From Bacteroidales bacterium UBA2716 (GTDB lineage Bacteria; Bacteroidota; Bacteroidia; Bacteroidales; UBA932), in assembly GCA_002354005.1 (NCBI GenBank), contig DEKS01000191.1, positions 1-22,206 of the forward strand: a stretch of 22,206 bases of DNA. The letters are read 5' to 3'. Positions within the stretch are counted from its first letter, which is position 1. The number at the start of each line of letters is the position of its first letter. Shown here one piece after another: positions 1 to 6,183 of the stretch. The translations under genes and the position numbers were made by a program. Below the pieces are notes generated by a model. The model did no database searches, was not told where the DNA came from, and worked only from the letters and a program-made list of their open reading frames with translations.

Positions 1-35
1 GGAAATACCGTCTCCAATAATGTCTTTGTTACCAT
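1..35 (-). CDS. 5' end of an unidentified gene, cut by the window edge
   Basis: An ATG at 35-33 opens a frame reading MVTKTLLETVF to the left edge. It sits about 7 nt downstream of a TACCTTTG -7 box (43-50, minus strand), so the transcript would be almost leaderless. Only 11 codons are visible and no family can be named. The promoter placement is the main support. Confidence 0.35.
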   Translation of the reverse strand, partial: MVTKTLLETVF

Positions 36-42
36 AGCACCA

Positions 43-50
43 CAAAGGTA
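43..50 (-). promoter_or_regulatory. Bacteroidota -7 box (TACCTTTG) for the edge gene
   Basis: The minus strand reads TACCTTTG, matching the TAnnTTTG consensus, directly upstream of the ATG at 35. A TTG lies 16 nt further upstream (67-69), a little closer than the usual 19-21 nt for a -33 element. Confidence 0.4.
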
Positions 51-103
51 CTACGAATAACTTTTACAACCTACTTTTGACATTGACCCCAAAGTATCTG
101 CCT

Positions 104-1294
104 CTACTTGAATAACGCTACAGGATCGATGCTCAGGAAGTCCTCCGCCTTCATCCCACCATCGCCGACGACCAGGGCAAGATAGGGATTGTACCGGGCC
201 TTGAATTCGGCGAGGCCGACATTGCCGGTATCACTGTTGCTTTTGACCTCGATAGCGATAACGCGGCCTTTTTTCTCCAGTACGTAATCTACCTCACAGC
301 CAGGTTTCGTTCTCCAATAATAAACTTTGTAATCACCGGCGTATGCGTAGCTCATGATGTGCGCACCGATGGCGGACTCGAATAATCGGCCCCAAAGGGT
401 GCTGTCCTGAAGGACTTCGGCGAAGGGTTTTACGCAATAGATGTTCTTAAGGGCATTGTTATAAACCTGGTGTTTAGGCACGCTGTTTTTCTTTCTGGCC
501 AGGTCCACTGCGTATTTGTTCAGGCCGCATACCAAACCGGCCTGGGACAACAGGTTCAAATATCCTGCTACCGTGGTTGTGTTGCCGGCGTCCTGCAGCT
601 GGCCGATCATCTTGTTGTAAGACAGTTCCATGCCGGAGTATGCCGCCGAGAGTTCAAAGGTCTGACGGAGCAACGCGGGCTTGGTGATTTTCTCGTTTAC
701 CAGAATGTCTTTGTTTATAGTGGCATCAACAATGGAACCGGTGATGTAGTCGCGCCAGCGGTCTTCGTCTCCAATGAGTTCTGCGGCACCGGGATAGGCT
801 CCATAGTAGATGTACTGGTCCAGGGTGAATCCGAAGGCCTCCCGCATCTCGGCAAAGGACCAGTGCGAGAGGATGATGCGCTCGAAACGGCCTTCCAGGC
901 TGTCGGCAAGGCCTTTGTCCAGCATCACGCGCGAGGAGCCCAGGAGGATGACTTTGAGGTTGACATCGTAGAAGGTGTCAGAGTCCCATTCTTTCTTTAC
1001 GGCCTCACTCCAGCCGGTGATTTTCTGAATCTCGTCAATGACTAGAATGAGCTCCTTGAGGCCCTCGACACGCATCTTGGCGCGGGCGGCGTTCCAGCAG
1101 TCACTAATCCAGCTGAGCTGCGTGGCAGGGACGGCATCGGCCGGATAGAAGACGAATGGAATGTCCAAAGATCTTACAACTTGTTTCATCAAGGTGGATT
1201 TACCGACTTGCCTGGGGCCCATAATCACCTGGATAAAACGCCGTTTTTCCTGCATTCTAAAGAATAATGTATTGTATTGTTTCCGCTGATACAT
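104..1294 (-). CDS. AAA-family ATPase with C-terminal DUF4143 domain
   Basis: A cytoplasmic P-loop ATPase of the AAA_14/DUF4143 family (396 aa, normal family length). The Walker A motif GPRQVGKST is at residues 26-34, Walker B LILVIDEI at 82-89, and a sensor-like LLGSS near 117-121. The C-terminal third carries DUF4143, with a PD-(D/E)xK-like stretch (EVDYVLE, then IAIEVKS). The family is very common and multicopy in Bacteroidales. Its biological role is not settled; links to toxin-antitoxin behaviour or DNA transactions are inferences. The start at 1294 follows a TAAATTTG -7 box (1338-1345) with a leader of about 38 nt. The promoter overlaps the 3' end of the dinD fragment and carries two phased repeats (1320-1352), which suggests autoregulation. 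Family call is firm, function is not. Confidence 0.9.
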   Translation of the reverse strand: MYQRKQYNTLFFRMQEKRRFIQVIMGPRQVGKSTLMKQVVRSLDIPFVFYPADAVPATQLSWISDCWNAARAKMRVEGLKELILVIDEIQKITGWSEAVKKEWDSDTFYDVNLKVILLGSSRVMLDKGLADSLEGRFERIILSHWSFAEMREAFGFTLDQYIYYGAYPGAAELIGDEDRWRDYITGSIVDATINKDILVNEKITKPALLRQTFELSAAYSGMELSYNKMIGQLQDAGNTTTVAGYLNLLSQAGLVCGLNKYAVDLARKKNSVPKHQVYNNALKNIYCVKPFAEVLQDSTLWGRLFESAIGAHIMSYAYAGDYKVYYWRTKPGCEVDYVLEKKGRVIAIEVKSNSDTGNVGLAEFKARYNPYLALVVGDGGMKAEDFLSIDPVALFK

Positions 1295-1319
1295 AGCGAG
1301 TTATATTGATTGTTCTAAT

Positions 1320-1355
1320 TTTACTCAATGCACTGCGCAAATTTACTCAATGAGT
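1320..1355 (-). promoter_or_regulatory. Promoter with two 22-bp-phased direct repeats upstream of the DUF4143 ATPase
   Basis: The 11-mer TTTACTCAATG occurs at 1320-1330 and 1342-1352, exactly 22 bp apart. The second copy lies in the palindrome ACTCAATGAGT (1345-1355) and overlaps the minus-strand -7 box TAAATTTG (1338-1345). A site covering the -7 box plus a copy two helical turns downstream fits a repressor operator. The bound protein is not known; the ATPase itself is the obvious candidate. Confidence 0.55.
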
Positions 1356-1726
1356 CTGTAATTTGCAAATCTTTCAGACTTTTCTATTTTCTTTTGCTCA
1401 GATGCTACTCTACGTTCCAACTTCTTTATATCTTCTGCGGGAGGTAGTTCCTCCGGACGGATACCACGTTGCCCAAGCATATCACGCACGCTCTTATTGT
1501 TTTGCATATGCTCACGGGTTATGTCATTTTCTCCATACAAATCATTGCTCTCGACGTTGTAGTTTGTCATTTCCGTAGCAAGATTCTTTGCCGCAATAGT
1601 AAGTGTGGGCAAGAAATCAGCAAGTGGACGATTATCTTTGACGCCAAGACGTCTTTTCATATCTTCTGTGGTATGGCCTCCGAAAAGGACATGCAAACCG
1701 CTGCCGCGTCCACTGTCCACGTCCAC
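1343..1726 (-). pseudogene. C-terminal fragment of a DinD-like (DNA-damage-inducible protein D) gene
   Basis: The frame encodes the C-terminal 110-115 residues of the DinD/KilA-N-like family. Recognisable stretches are GGHTTEDMKRRLGV, ITREHMQNNKSVRDML and RPEELPPAEDIKKLERR, ending in a Lys/Glu-rich helix. Full-length relatives are roughly 270-300 aa with an N-terminal DNA-binding domain, which is absent here. The ATG at 1726 comes from unrelated GTCCAC-rich sequence, so it is not a real start. Its stop lies inside the promoter repeats of the ATPase downstream. Judged a 5'-truncated relic; family call is moderate to good. Confidence 0.65.
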
Positions 1727-1764
1727 AGGGCAGGGTCAAAGTGTGCGGGGTGGACGAAGTGGAC
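1708..1764. repeat. Cluster of GTCCAC / GTGGAC inverted hexamers
   Basis: GTCCAC occurs at 1708, 1715 and 1721, and its complement GTGGAC at 1750 and 1759. They could fold into a hairpin across the junction where dinD homology ends. Function unknown; it may mark the rearrangement point. Confidence 0.3.
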
Positions 1765-1807
1765 TGGGGGCAACAAAAAGCAGGATGTGATTTTTTTGCG
1801 ACCGGCA

Positions 1808-1839
1808 TTTGGCTGCATCGGGAAGTTTCTTTAATTTTG
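1808..1839 (+). promoter_or_regulatory. Promoter of the KilA-N gene (TTTG-N20-TAATTTTG)
   Basis: TTTG at 1808-1811 and TAATTTTG at 1832-1839 are separated by 20 nt, an excellent fit to the Bacteroidota -33/-7 consensus. The start codon follows within 10-16 nt. Confidence 0.6.
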
Positions 1840-1848
1840 TGAAAAAGA

Positions 1849-2685
1849 ATGTTTATGCCGAAAGGATTCAACATAGATGCAAACGGCCTGCAGGTAGAGG
1901 TGCGCTACGGAGGCGCCGCCGGAGATTTCATTTCCCTGACAGACATAGCCAAATACCGGACGGCCGAGAATCCGGGATATGTTATCCAGAACTGGATGCG
2001 GACGCGGAACACCGTCCGTTTCCTGGGCCTGTGGGAGCATTTCCACAATCCGGAGTTCAATTACCTCGAATTCGAGGCAATTGAACGGGAAGCAGGATTG
2101 AACAGCTTTGTGCTCACGCCTAAGAGATGGGTGGAACAGACGGGAGCCAAAGGTATCGTGACCAAGCAGGGCCGGTATGCCGCCACTTTCGCCCATCAGG
2201 ACATAGCCTTTGAATTCGCCTCCTGGATCTCTCCGGAATTCAAGCTTTACATCGTCAAGGATTACCAGCGGCTCAAGAGCGAAGAAAACAGCCGTCTCTC
2301 CCTCGGCTGGAACCTCAACCGGGAGCTGACCAAGATCAATTACCGGATCCATACCGACGCCATCAAGGAGCACCTGATTCCGGAAGACATATCGGCCCGC
2401 GCCCAGTCTTTCATCTATGCCAACGAAGCCGATGTCCTCAACGTGGCGCTGTTCGGCAAGACCGCCCGCATGTGGAGGGACGAGCATCCCGAATCGAAGG
2501 GAAACATCCGGGACGAGGCCTCTCTGCGTGAACTGATTGTCCTTGTCAACCTGGAAAGCATGAACGCTGAGCTTATCAAGTTGGGGCTCTCCCGCCCCGA
2601 CCGCGCCTCAAGACTGAACAAGATGGCCATAGAGCAGTTGCGCGTCCTGGACGAAACAGACGAAAAGAGACTGCTGGAAGGATAG
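1849..2685 (+). CDS. KilA-N domain protein
   Basis: A 278-aa protein with an N-terminal KilA-N DNA-binding-type domain (about residues 8-115). It shows the family landmarks FISLTDIAKY, the NW..TRNTVRFLGLWE block, and a YAATFAHQDIAFEFASWISPEFKLYI block near 105-135. The C-terminal half is helical and charged and has no catalytic motif. KilA-N proteins are common in phages and as chromosomal cargo in Bacteroidales; they are thought to bind DNA, but the target is unknown. ATG at 1849 or at 1855 (codon 3) are both possible; the -7 box at 1832-1839 makes 1855 slightly more comfortable. It is followed at once by an integrase scar, so it is probably cargo of a vanished element. Confidence 0.85.
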   Translation: MFMPKGFNIDANGLQVEVRYGGAAGDFISLTDIAKYRTAENPGYVIQNWMRTRNTVRFLGLWEHFHNPEFNYLEFEAIEREAGLNSFVLTPKRWVEQTGAKGIVTKQGRYAATFAHQDIAFEFASWISPEFKLYIVKDYQRLKSEENSRLSLGWNLNRELTKINYRIHTDAIKEHLIPEDISARAQSFIYANEADVLNVALFGKTARMWRDEHPESKGNIRDEASLRELIVLVNLESMNAELIKLGLSRPDRASRLNKMAIEQLRVLDETDEKRLLEG

Positions 2686-2686
2686 A

Positions 2687-2862
2687 GCAGCATCTGACGT
2701 CAGCGTAAAAAAGCAGTACAAGAACCTGGTCTGGTTCCTCAACTGGGCGCTTAGGAACAAATACACCAACCAGCAGATGAACGCTGCCCTCAAGGATCTC
2801 TGCGAACTTTGCGGCATCAACGAACCCATCCGGAAAAACAAGTACGTGAACGGCAGCCACAT
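2687..2862 (+). pseudogene. Tyrosine-recombinase remnant with internal deletion
   Basis: Reading from 2687, in a different frame from the KilA-N gene, gives SVKKQYKNLVWFLNWALRNKY joined to ALKDLCELCGINEPIRKNKY. The first part resembles the end of the SAM-like core-binding domain of Bacteroidales tyrosine integrases. The second resembles the catalytic-domain segment that precedes the conserved HxxR box. Most of the catalytic domain between them, and everything after, including HxxR and the Tyr nucleophile, is missing. No start codon is evident. Judged a scar of an excised or decayed integrative element; the family assignment is by recall of the motif order and is moderate. Confidence 0.5.
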
Positions 2863-2876
2863 ATCTGATAAATGCG

Positions 2877-2884
2877 TATCTTTG
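2877..2884 (+). promoter_or_regulatory. -7 box (TATCTTTG) of the P1-family peptidase gene
   Basis: TATCTTTG matches TAnnTTTG and lies 24 nt before the ATG at 2908. It also lies downstream of the longer possible ATG at 2872, which is why the 2908 start was chosen. No clear -33 TTTG is present. Confidence 0.55.
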
Positions 2885-2907
2885 TCACGTTATACGACAT
2901 ATTCGCT

Positions 2908-3930
2908 ATGAAACAAATTCTTTCGACTTTTTTTGGAGTGCTGCTGGCATCGGCCCTTATGGCACAGGGACAGGTTCCCAAGCTGAAGACCATCCCCTTC
3001 TCGGATATTCGGGGAGTCAGCGTTGGAAACGCGCAGGATGACGCGGCGGGAACGGGCGTGACGGTATTCCGCCTGACGGTTCCGGGTTGTGCCGCGGTAG
3101 AAGTTTTCGGCGGCGGTCCGGCTTCCAGGGAAACGGAAGTAATTGCCGTAGAACGGAACCATCCCATCAACGCCCTGGTCTTCTCGGGAGGTTCGGCCTA
3201 TGGCCTGGCGGCATCGTGCGGCGTAGCGCGCTGCCTGGAAGAGCACGGTGTGGGATACGAGACCGGAAGCGCCCTGGTACCCCTCGTATGCCAGAGTTGC
3301 ATATATGACCTGGGGTATCGAAGCGCCACAGTTCGCCCGGACGAGGAAATGGGCTATGCGGCCTGCGAGGCGTCTTTTACAGCAAATAACCCCCTCAGTG
3401 GCAGCGTAGGCTCCGGAACAGGAGCCACCGTAGGAAAGGCGGCCGGTATAGCCCTGGCCCAGAAAGCCGGCATCGGGTATGCCGCCGTTCAGATGGGTCC
3501 CCTCCAGATAGGAGTGGCGGTGGTCCTCAATAGTTACGGAGATATCTTTTACCGGGGAAAGAAAATAGCAGGAATGCAATCCGATGAAGCCGATTCTTAC
3601 ACAACGCTGCTGCAAACGGCCGAAGAGAATCTGTTTATCGCCACCCCCTCCGGCACCACCAATACCACCCTTGTTGCCATATTTACCAACGGGGACTTCA
3701 CCCCTGCCCAGCTCAAACACCTCTCCCAGATGGCATCGGCCGGCCTTGCAAGAAGTATTAGTCCCGCCTTTACAACGGCCGATGGAGACACCGTTTATGC
3801 CATCTCCGTTGGACCTGATGAAGAAAAAGTTCCGGCCAACCTGAATGCCGTGGGCGCCCTTTCGGCCAGTATGGTGGAAGAGGCTATAGCAGACGCCGTT
3901 TACTCTGCCGGACCGCTTCTTTTGCGATAG
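2908..3930 (+). CDS. Secreted P1-family (S58/DmpA-NylC-like) N-terminal-nucleophile peptidase
   Basis: A 340-aa exported hydrolase. Residues 1-20 (MKQILSTFFGVLLASALMA) are a typical Sec signal peptide with an Ala-x-Ala-like end. The mature part shows the family signatures IRGVSVGNAQDD, NALVFSGGSAYGLAA, and the glycine loop GSVGSGTGATVGK. The nucleophile region reads TTNTTLVAIFTN. In NylC-like members, autocleavage between Asn and Thr frees a Thr nucleophile, and here that pair is N252-T253. Substrates in the family are small peptides or amides (aminopeptidase, beta-peptidyl or oligoamide hydrolase activity); the actual one cannot be told. The gene is transcribed alone and is probably resident rather than mobile. 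A longer start at 2872 is rejected because it precedes the -7 box and would bury the signal peptide. Confidence 0.9.
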   Translation: MKQILSTFFGVLLASALMAQGQVPKLKTIPFSDIRGVSVGNAQDDAAGTGVTVFRLTVPGCAAVEVFGGGPASRETEVIAVERNHPINALVFSGGSAYGLAASCGVARCLEEHGVGYETGSALVPLVCQSCIYDLGYRSATVRPDEEMGYAACEASFTANNPLSGSVGSGTGATVGKAAGIALAQKAGIGYAAVQMGPLQIGVAVVLNSYGDIFYRGKKIAGMQSDEADSYTTLLQTAEENLFIATPSGTTNTTLVAIFTNGDFTPAQLKHLSQMASAGLARSISPAFTTADGDTVYAISVGPDEEKVPANLNAVGALSASMVEEAIADAVYSAGPLLLR

Positions 3931-4049
3931 ACTTCCCCGTGAAAGAACGCGTGCGCAGAGCCAACAAACTCCCCTGTCAGGTAGGCCACCCCACCCTATC
4001 CCATCGCCTCGACACCCAACCGTGCCGGGGCTTTTTGTATTTGGGAATA

Positions 4050-4212
4050 TCAGAATTTCTGCTGCAGGCACTTTACCGTTCCAGGCTCCAGAGAATCCAG
4101 CAGGCCGCTTTCAAAGAGGTCATACGCCTTCTTCTTGCTCTGCCCATCGATGGTATTGTCGCTGTAGGTAAGCTAGTCCAGGAAGGCATTTGCCCGGTTC
4201 TCCCTCCTCTCT
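4050..4212 (-). pseudogene. N-terminal fragment of a Fic-family gene
   Basis: The minus strand reads LTYSDNTIDGQSKKKAYDLF, then ESGLLDSLEPGTVKCLQQ. This is the N-terminal segment of bacterial Fic (AMP-transferase) proteins, just before the QxHxYLF helix. The frame has an internal TAG before LTYS and ends with a TGA right after CLQQKF, so the catalytic HxFxxGNGR motif is entirely missing. It lies downstream of the orphan start at 4302. Family identification is by motif recall; moderate. Confidence 0.5.
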
Positions 4213-4245
4213 TATCTATAAGATAAAAAAAAGAAAGGAGGTGAC

Positions 4246-4302
4246 CTAAGTCAACTTGACTTTTTGGTCACTCCATTTCGTTGGAACTATTTCTCTTTTC
4301 AT
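4246..4302 (-). pseudogene. Orphan gene start (18 codons) behind phased repeats
   Basis: ATG at 4302 opens MKREIVPTKWSDQKVKLT and hits TAG at 4248-4246. It directly abuts the phased repeats at 4304-4389 and follows a -7 box at 4364-4371, so it looks like a real gene start whose body has been replaced. The lost gene cannot be named; a DUF4143-like ATPase is possible by analogy with the locus at 1294. Confidence 0.35.
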
Positions 4303-4303
4303 A

Positions 4304-4389
4304 CAACAAAAATTCGGACGAATATTTAGTCAAAATCAACAAAAATTCGGACGATAATCCGTGGCAAATATACATTTATTCCGACGAAT
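4304..4389 (-). promoter_or_regulatory. Three 33-bp-phased dyad repeats around a -7 box
   Basis: ATTCGGACGAAT (4312-4323), ATTCGGACGATA (4345-4356) and ATTCCGACGAAT (4378-4389) have centres exactly 33 bp apart (three helical turns). Each is a near-palindrome (ATTCG-NN-CGAAT). The two start-proximal copies share 18 bp (CAACAAAAATTCGGACGA at 4304-4321 and 4337-4354). The minus-strand -7 box TATATTTG (4364-4371) lies between the second and third copies. The array reads as a cooperative operator that outlived its gene. Confidence 0.55.
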
Positions 4390-4426
4390 AAAGAATAGTT
4401 TTCAACAAAACTGACTATTTCTTCTT

Positions 4427-4642
4427 GAAAGTTGATTTCCACTTTCAGGTGGATTTCGCCGGCGCCCACGTCGGTCGGATGTACGCGAAATACGAGAGTG
4501 TTGTTGTGTTTCTTCTGCTTGACGACGGGTTCGCCCAGCCAAGAGAGGGCTACGCGAAGATGATCAGATCCTGCTCCACCAGGCGCGGTGAAGACCACGG
4601 TACAACCGTACCCCATTGGGTTATGAATGCTCTCTGTATCAT
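4427..4642 (-). pseudogene. abiEii-type toxin (nucleotidyltransferase-like), deleted and frameshifted
   Basis: The start ATG (4642-4640) overlaps the antitoxin's TGA as ATGA, the usual abiE arrangement. It reads MIQRAFITQWGTVVPWSSPR, then LVEQDLIIFA and a TAG at 4552-4550; this is the normal N-terminus of the toxin. Homology resumes in another frame as RVALSWLGEPVVKQKKHNNT, followed by LVFRVHP and LKVEIN, then stops near 4427. The missing middle includes the GGTALxKxY and SEDIDL motifs needed for nucleotidyl transfer, so the toxin must be inactive. The longer frame starting with TTG at 4658 is an artefact of the frameshift. The family is type IV toxin-antitoxin AbiE; call is good. Confidence 0.7.
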
Positions 4643-5454
4643 AAGTCGTCAATTTCAATGTCTTGGTTCACCAACACTTTCCATTTCCTGTCCACTTCGG
4701 CGTCATCGAACGATGCGCCCAGTTTGAGTGGCACGGCTTTCATCTTCATGCCTCCGGATTTCATCAGAGCGAGCAGACCTTCGGCAATGGATTCTTCTTC
4801 CAGCACGCGGTCCAGCAGGTAGCCAAGTCGCTGGAATACGGGGGCGGATGCGACCTTTATGAAGTTGGCGTCCAGCTTGGTGAAATCAAGCTTCAGTGAC
4901 AATTCTTCCAGCACCGTTGCTGCCCTCGTGAGGCCGCCGATGTGCTCCTGATAGGCCACCAGGTCCACTGCTGTCAGTTCCGGGCCGGAGATGTTCAGCC
5001 AGCCGGCAGGCACTTCCAAGCGCTGGACATAGGCCATAGGGATTTCCCGCCGCTCGGCATAGCGGATGGCATAGCCTTCGCGCTCCTTGTCGCGCAAAAC
5101 TGGTGGTTCCACCATTACCTGGAATCCCATCGGTGCCTGATGGGCTGCGCCGTGGCGTTCGGCGGCACTGAGCAGCGAGACGTAGTATTTCCGCTGGAGA
5201 TACTGCATCATCCGGTCCAGATACACTTCCTGCGGCACGGCCTTCCACAGACGGTATTCCTCGGGCACGACGACATAGAAGCCGCGGCATGGGGAGAATA
5301 TCCGGCCTTTGGCCACGGCGCGGTGCAGGGCCGTGGCGACGGTAGGGGCAGACATCGCGGGAAAAGCCTTCCGCACATCCTCCTTGGAGAACGTGTATCG
5401 GCCGCTCGGCACCAGCCCATTTATCCAGTCAGCAATGCTCATGGTTTTACGCAT
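4639..5454 (-). CDS. abiEi: AbiEi-family type IV antitoxin / transcriptional autorepressor
   Basis: A 271-aa protein. The N-terminal winged helix (about residues 1-60: FSKEDVRKAFPAMSAPTVATAL, then HRAVAKGRIFSPCRGFYVVVP) is followed by the AbiEi C-terminal domain, with SLLSAAERHGAAHQ, a central YAIRYAERREIPMAYVQRLE block and a helical tail. AbiEi proteins counter the AbiEii toxin and repress their own operon by binding inverted repeats. The ATG at 5454 leaves a leader of only about 10 nt after the TAACTTTG box (5471-5478), so the second ATG (5442, MSIADW) is an alternative. A large symmetric operator covers the promoter. The partner toxin is destroyed, so this antitoxin is an orphan. It could still protect against a related incoming abiE system (inference). 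Confidence 0.85.
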   Translation of the reverse strand: MRKTMSIADWINGLVPSGRYTFSKEDVRKAFPAMSAPTVATALHRAVAKGRIFSPCRGFYVVVPEEYRLWKAVPQEVYLDRMMQYLQRKYYVSLLSAAERHGAAHQAPMGFQVMVEPPVLRDKEREGYAIRYAERREIPMAYVQRLEVPAGWLNISGPELTAVDLVAYQEHIGGLTRAATVLEELSLKLDFTKLDANFIKVASAPVFQRLGYLLDRVLEEESIAEGLLALMKSGGMKMKAVPLKLGASFDDAEVDRKWKVLVNQDIEIDDL

Positions 5455-5456
5455 TC

Positions 5457-5513
5457 GTTCTATTTGCTTGCAAAGTTATACAATTTTTGTATAATATCGC
5501 GAGTAAATAGAAC
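5457..5513 (-). promoter_or_regulatory. Nested 57-bp palindromic operator over the abiEi promoter
   Basis: The inner repeat TTATACAA-TTT-TTGTATAA (5476-5494) and the outer arms GTTCTATTT (5457-5465) and AAATAGAAC (5505-5513) share the same centre, base 5485. The -7 box TAACTTTG (minus strand, 5471-5478) lies inside. This fits the known AbiEi autoregulation through inverted repeats. Confidence 0.65.
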
Positions 5514-5515
5514 TT

Positions 5516-5837
5516 TTTTACTGGATAATCCCGAGAACGTGTGGCTGGCCACCGGTGGCAGGAGCGGCGTGAACGACCGCGTGGACATCCTCAAAAACAG
5601 AAAAATCCTGGTCTTTGCCGACTGGCTCATCCGCTGGAAACAGGCCCCCGAAACAATGACCCTGCCTGCCGATACAACCGATACAGCAGGCCCGGCTGGA
5701 ACGAGTTTGAGGCCAAGGGCTTCAAGGCCATCGCCCAATCCATCGGCCTCACCATCCCCACTGCTGAGCGATACATCCGCACCTGGACCGGGACGAGGCT
5801 GGATAGAATCTCACGAGGATGCTACCGAAAGCGATAA
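5516..5837 (+). pseudogene. Fragments of mobile-element genes (DUF6371-like and DUF3987-like ends)
   Basis: Two pieces lie in different frames. From about 5518 the frame reads ENVWLATGGRSGVNDRVDIL then KNRKILVF, like the TOPRIM-type end of DUF6371 proteins. From 5694 to a TAA at 5835-5837 another frame reads GWNEFEAKGFKAIAQSIG, then TAERYIRTW and RISRGCYRKR, like the winged-helix tail of DUF3987-type primase/helicase proteins of Bacteroidales elements. Neither has a start. They look like what remains of a mobilisation/primase module. The family names are by recall and tentative. Confidence 0.4.
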
Positions 5838-5882
5838 TTCGGGTTTGACCTTAATTTCACCCTGATTCTTAATGAAGTTAGG

Positions 5883-5898
5883 GCGATAGCTTTATCGC
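5883..5898. repeat. Short perfect hairpin GCGATA-GCTT-TATCGC
   Basis: Six-bp arms with a 4-nt loop, just upstream of the C-box repeat. It could be the end of an upstream transcript or a minor operator; it has no T-tract. Confidence 0.3.
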
Positions 5899-5900
5899 TT

Positions 5901-5935
5901 CTCTACCTTTAGAGTGTAGCATACTAAAGGTAGAG
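5901..5935 (+). promoter_or_regulatory. C-box-type operator of the restriction-modification system
   Basis: Perfect 12-bp inverted repeat: CTCTACCTTTAG (5901-5912), an 11-nt spacer, then CTAAAGGTAGAG (5924-5935). It covers the place where a -33 element would sit for the -7 box at 5940-5947, and no TTTG is present there. Controller proteins of RM systems bind paired dyads in just this position to activate, then repress, their own promoter. One arm recurs at the methyltransferase promoter (8199-8210). Confidence 0.65.
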
Positions 5936-5939
5936 TTAG

Positions 5940-5947
5940 TATTTTTG
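5940..5947 (+). promoter_or_regulatory. -7 box (TATTTTTG) of the C-R operon, probably leaderless
   Basis: TATTTTTG ends 8 nt before the ATG at 5956, which puts transcription start within a few nt of the start codon. Leaderless controller genes are known in RM systems. Confidence 0.55.
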
Positions 5948-5955
5948 CATATCCA

Positions 5956-6183
5956 ATGAAAAGCAAGATAGACATTCAATTCGGCTTACGAATAGCTGAG
6001 TTGCGTAGGCAACTTAATATATCGCAGGAGGAACTCGCTGAACGCTGCGATGTACATAGAACGTATATTGGATCGATTGAACGTGGTGAGAAATCTCCGA
6101 CCCTTAACACAATTGAAAAGTTTGCGAAAGGTCTTGGTGTAGAAATCATAGAACTCTTCAAATATGACCCCGGATGCGAATAA
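5956..6183 (+). CDS. Controller (C) protein of a restriction-modification system, XRE-type HTH
   Basis: A 75-aa single-domain helix-turn-helix protein. The HTH spans about residues 8-66 (GLRIAELRRQLNISQEELAE, then HRTYIGSIERGEKSPTL and FAKGLGVEIIELF). The size and the HRTYIGxIERGE recognition-helix pattern match RM controller proteins, which bind DNA as dimers and time the expression of the endonuclease after entry into a new host. The gene overlaps the endonuclease start by 20 bp, as is common for C-R pairs. The inverted repeat at 5901-5935 is its likely operator. Base composition is AT-richer than the flanking resident genes, consistent with transfer. Role call is strong from context. Confidence 0.85.
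   Translation: MKSKIDIQFGLRIAELRRQLNISQEELAERCDVHRTYIGSIERGEKSPTLNTIEKFAKGLGVEIIELFKYDPGCE

Noticed and set aside
2890..4071. 393-codon antisense frame
   Set aside because: Opposite the well-supported P1-family peptidase; Gly/Cys/Arg-rich with no recognisable domain.
3939..4226. 95-codon plus-strand frame
   Set aside because: It is antisense to the Fic fragment and has no start signal or family; the 120 bp before the fragment (3931-4049) show nothing I can support.
4200..4232. TTATC...GATAA hairpin followed by an A-run as a terminator
   Set aside because: The stem is only 5 bp and the run is A on the plus strand; on the minus strand the T-run comes before the hairpin.
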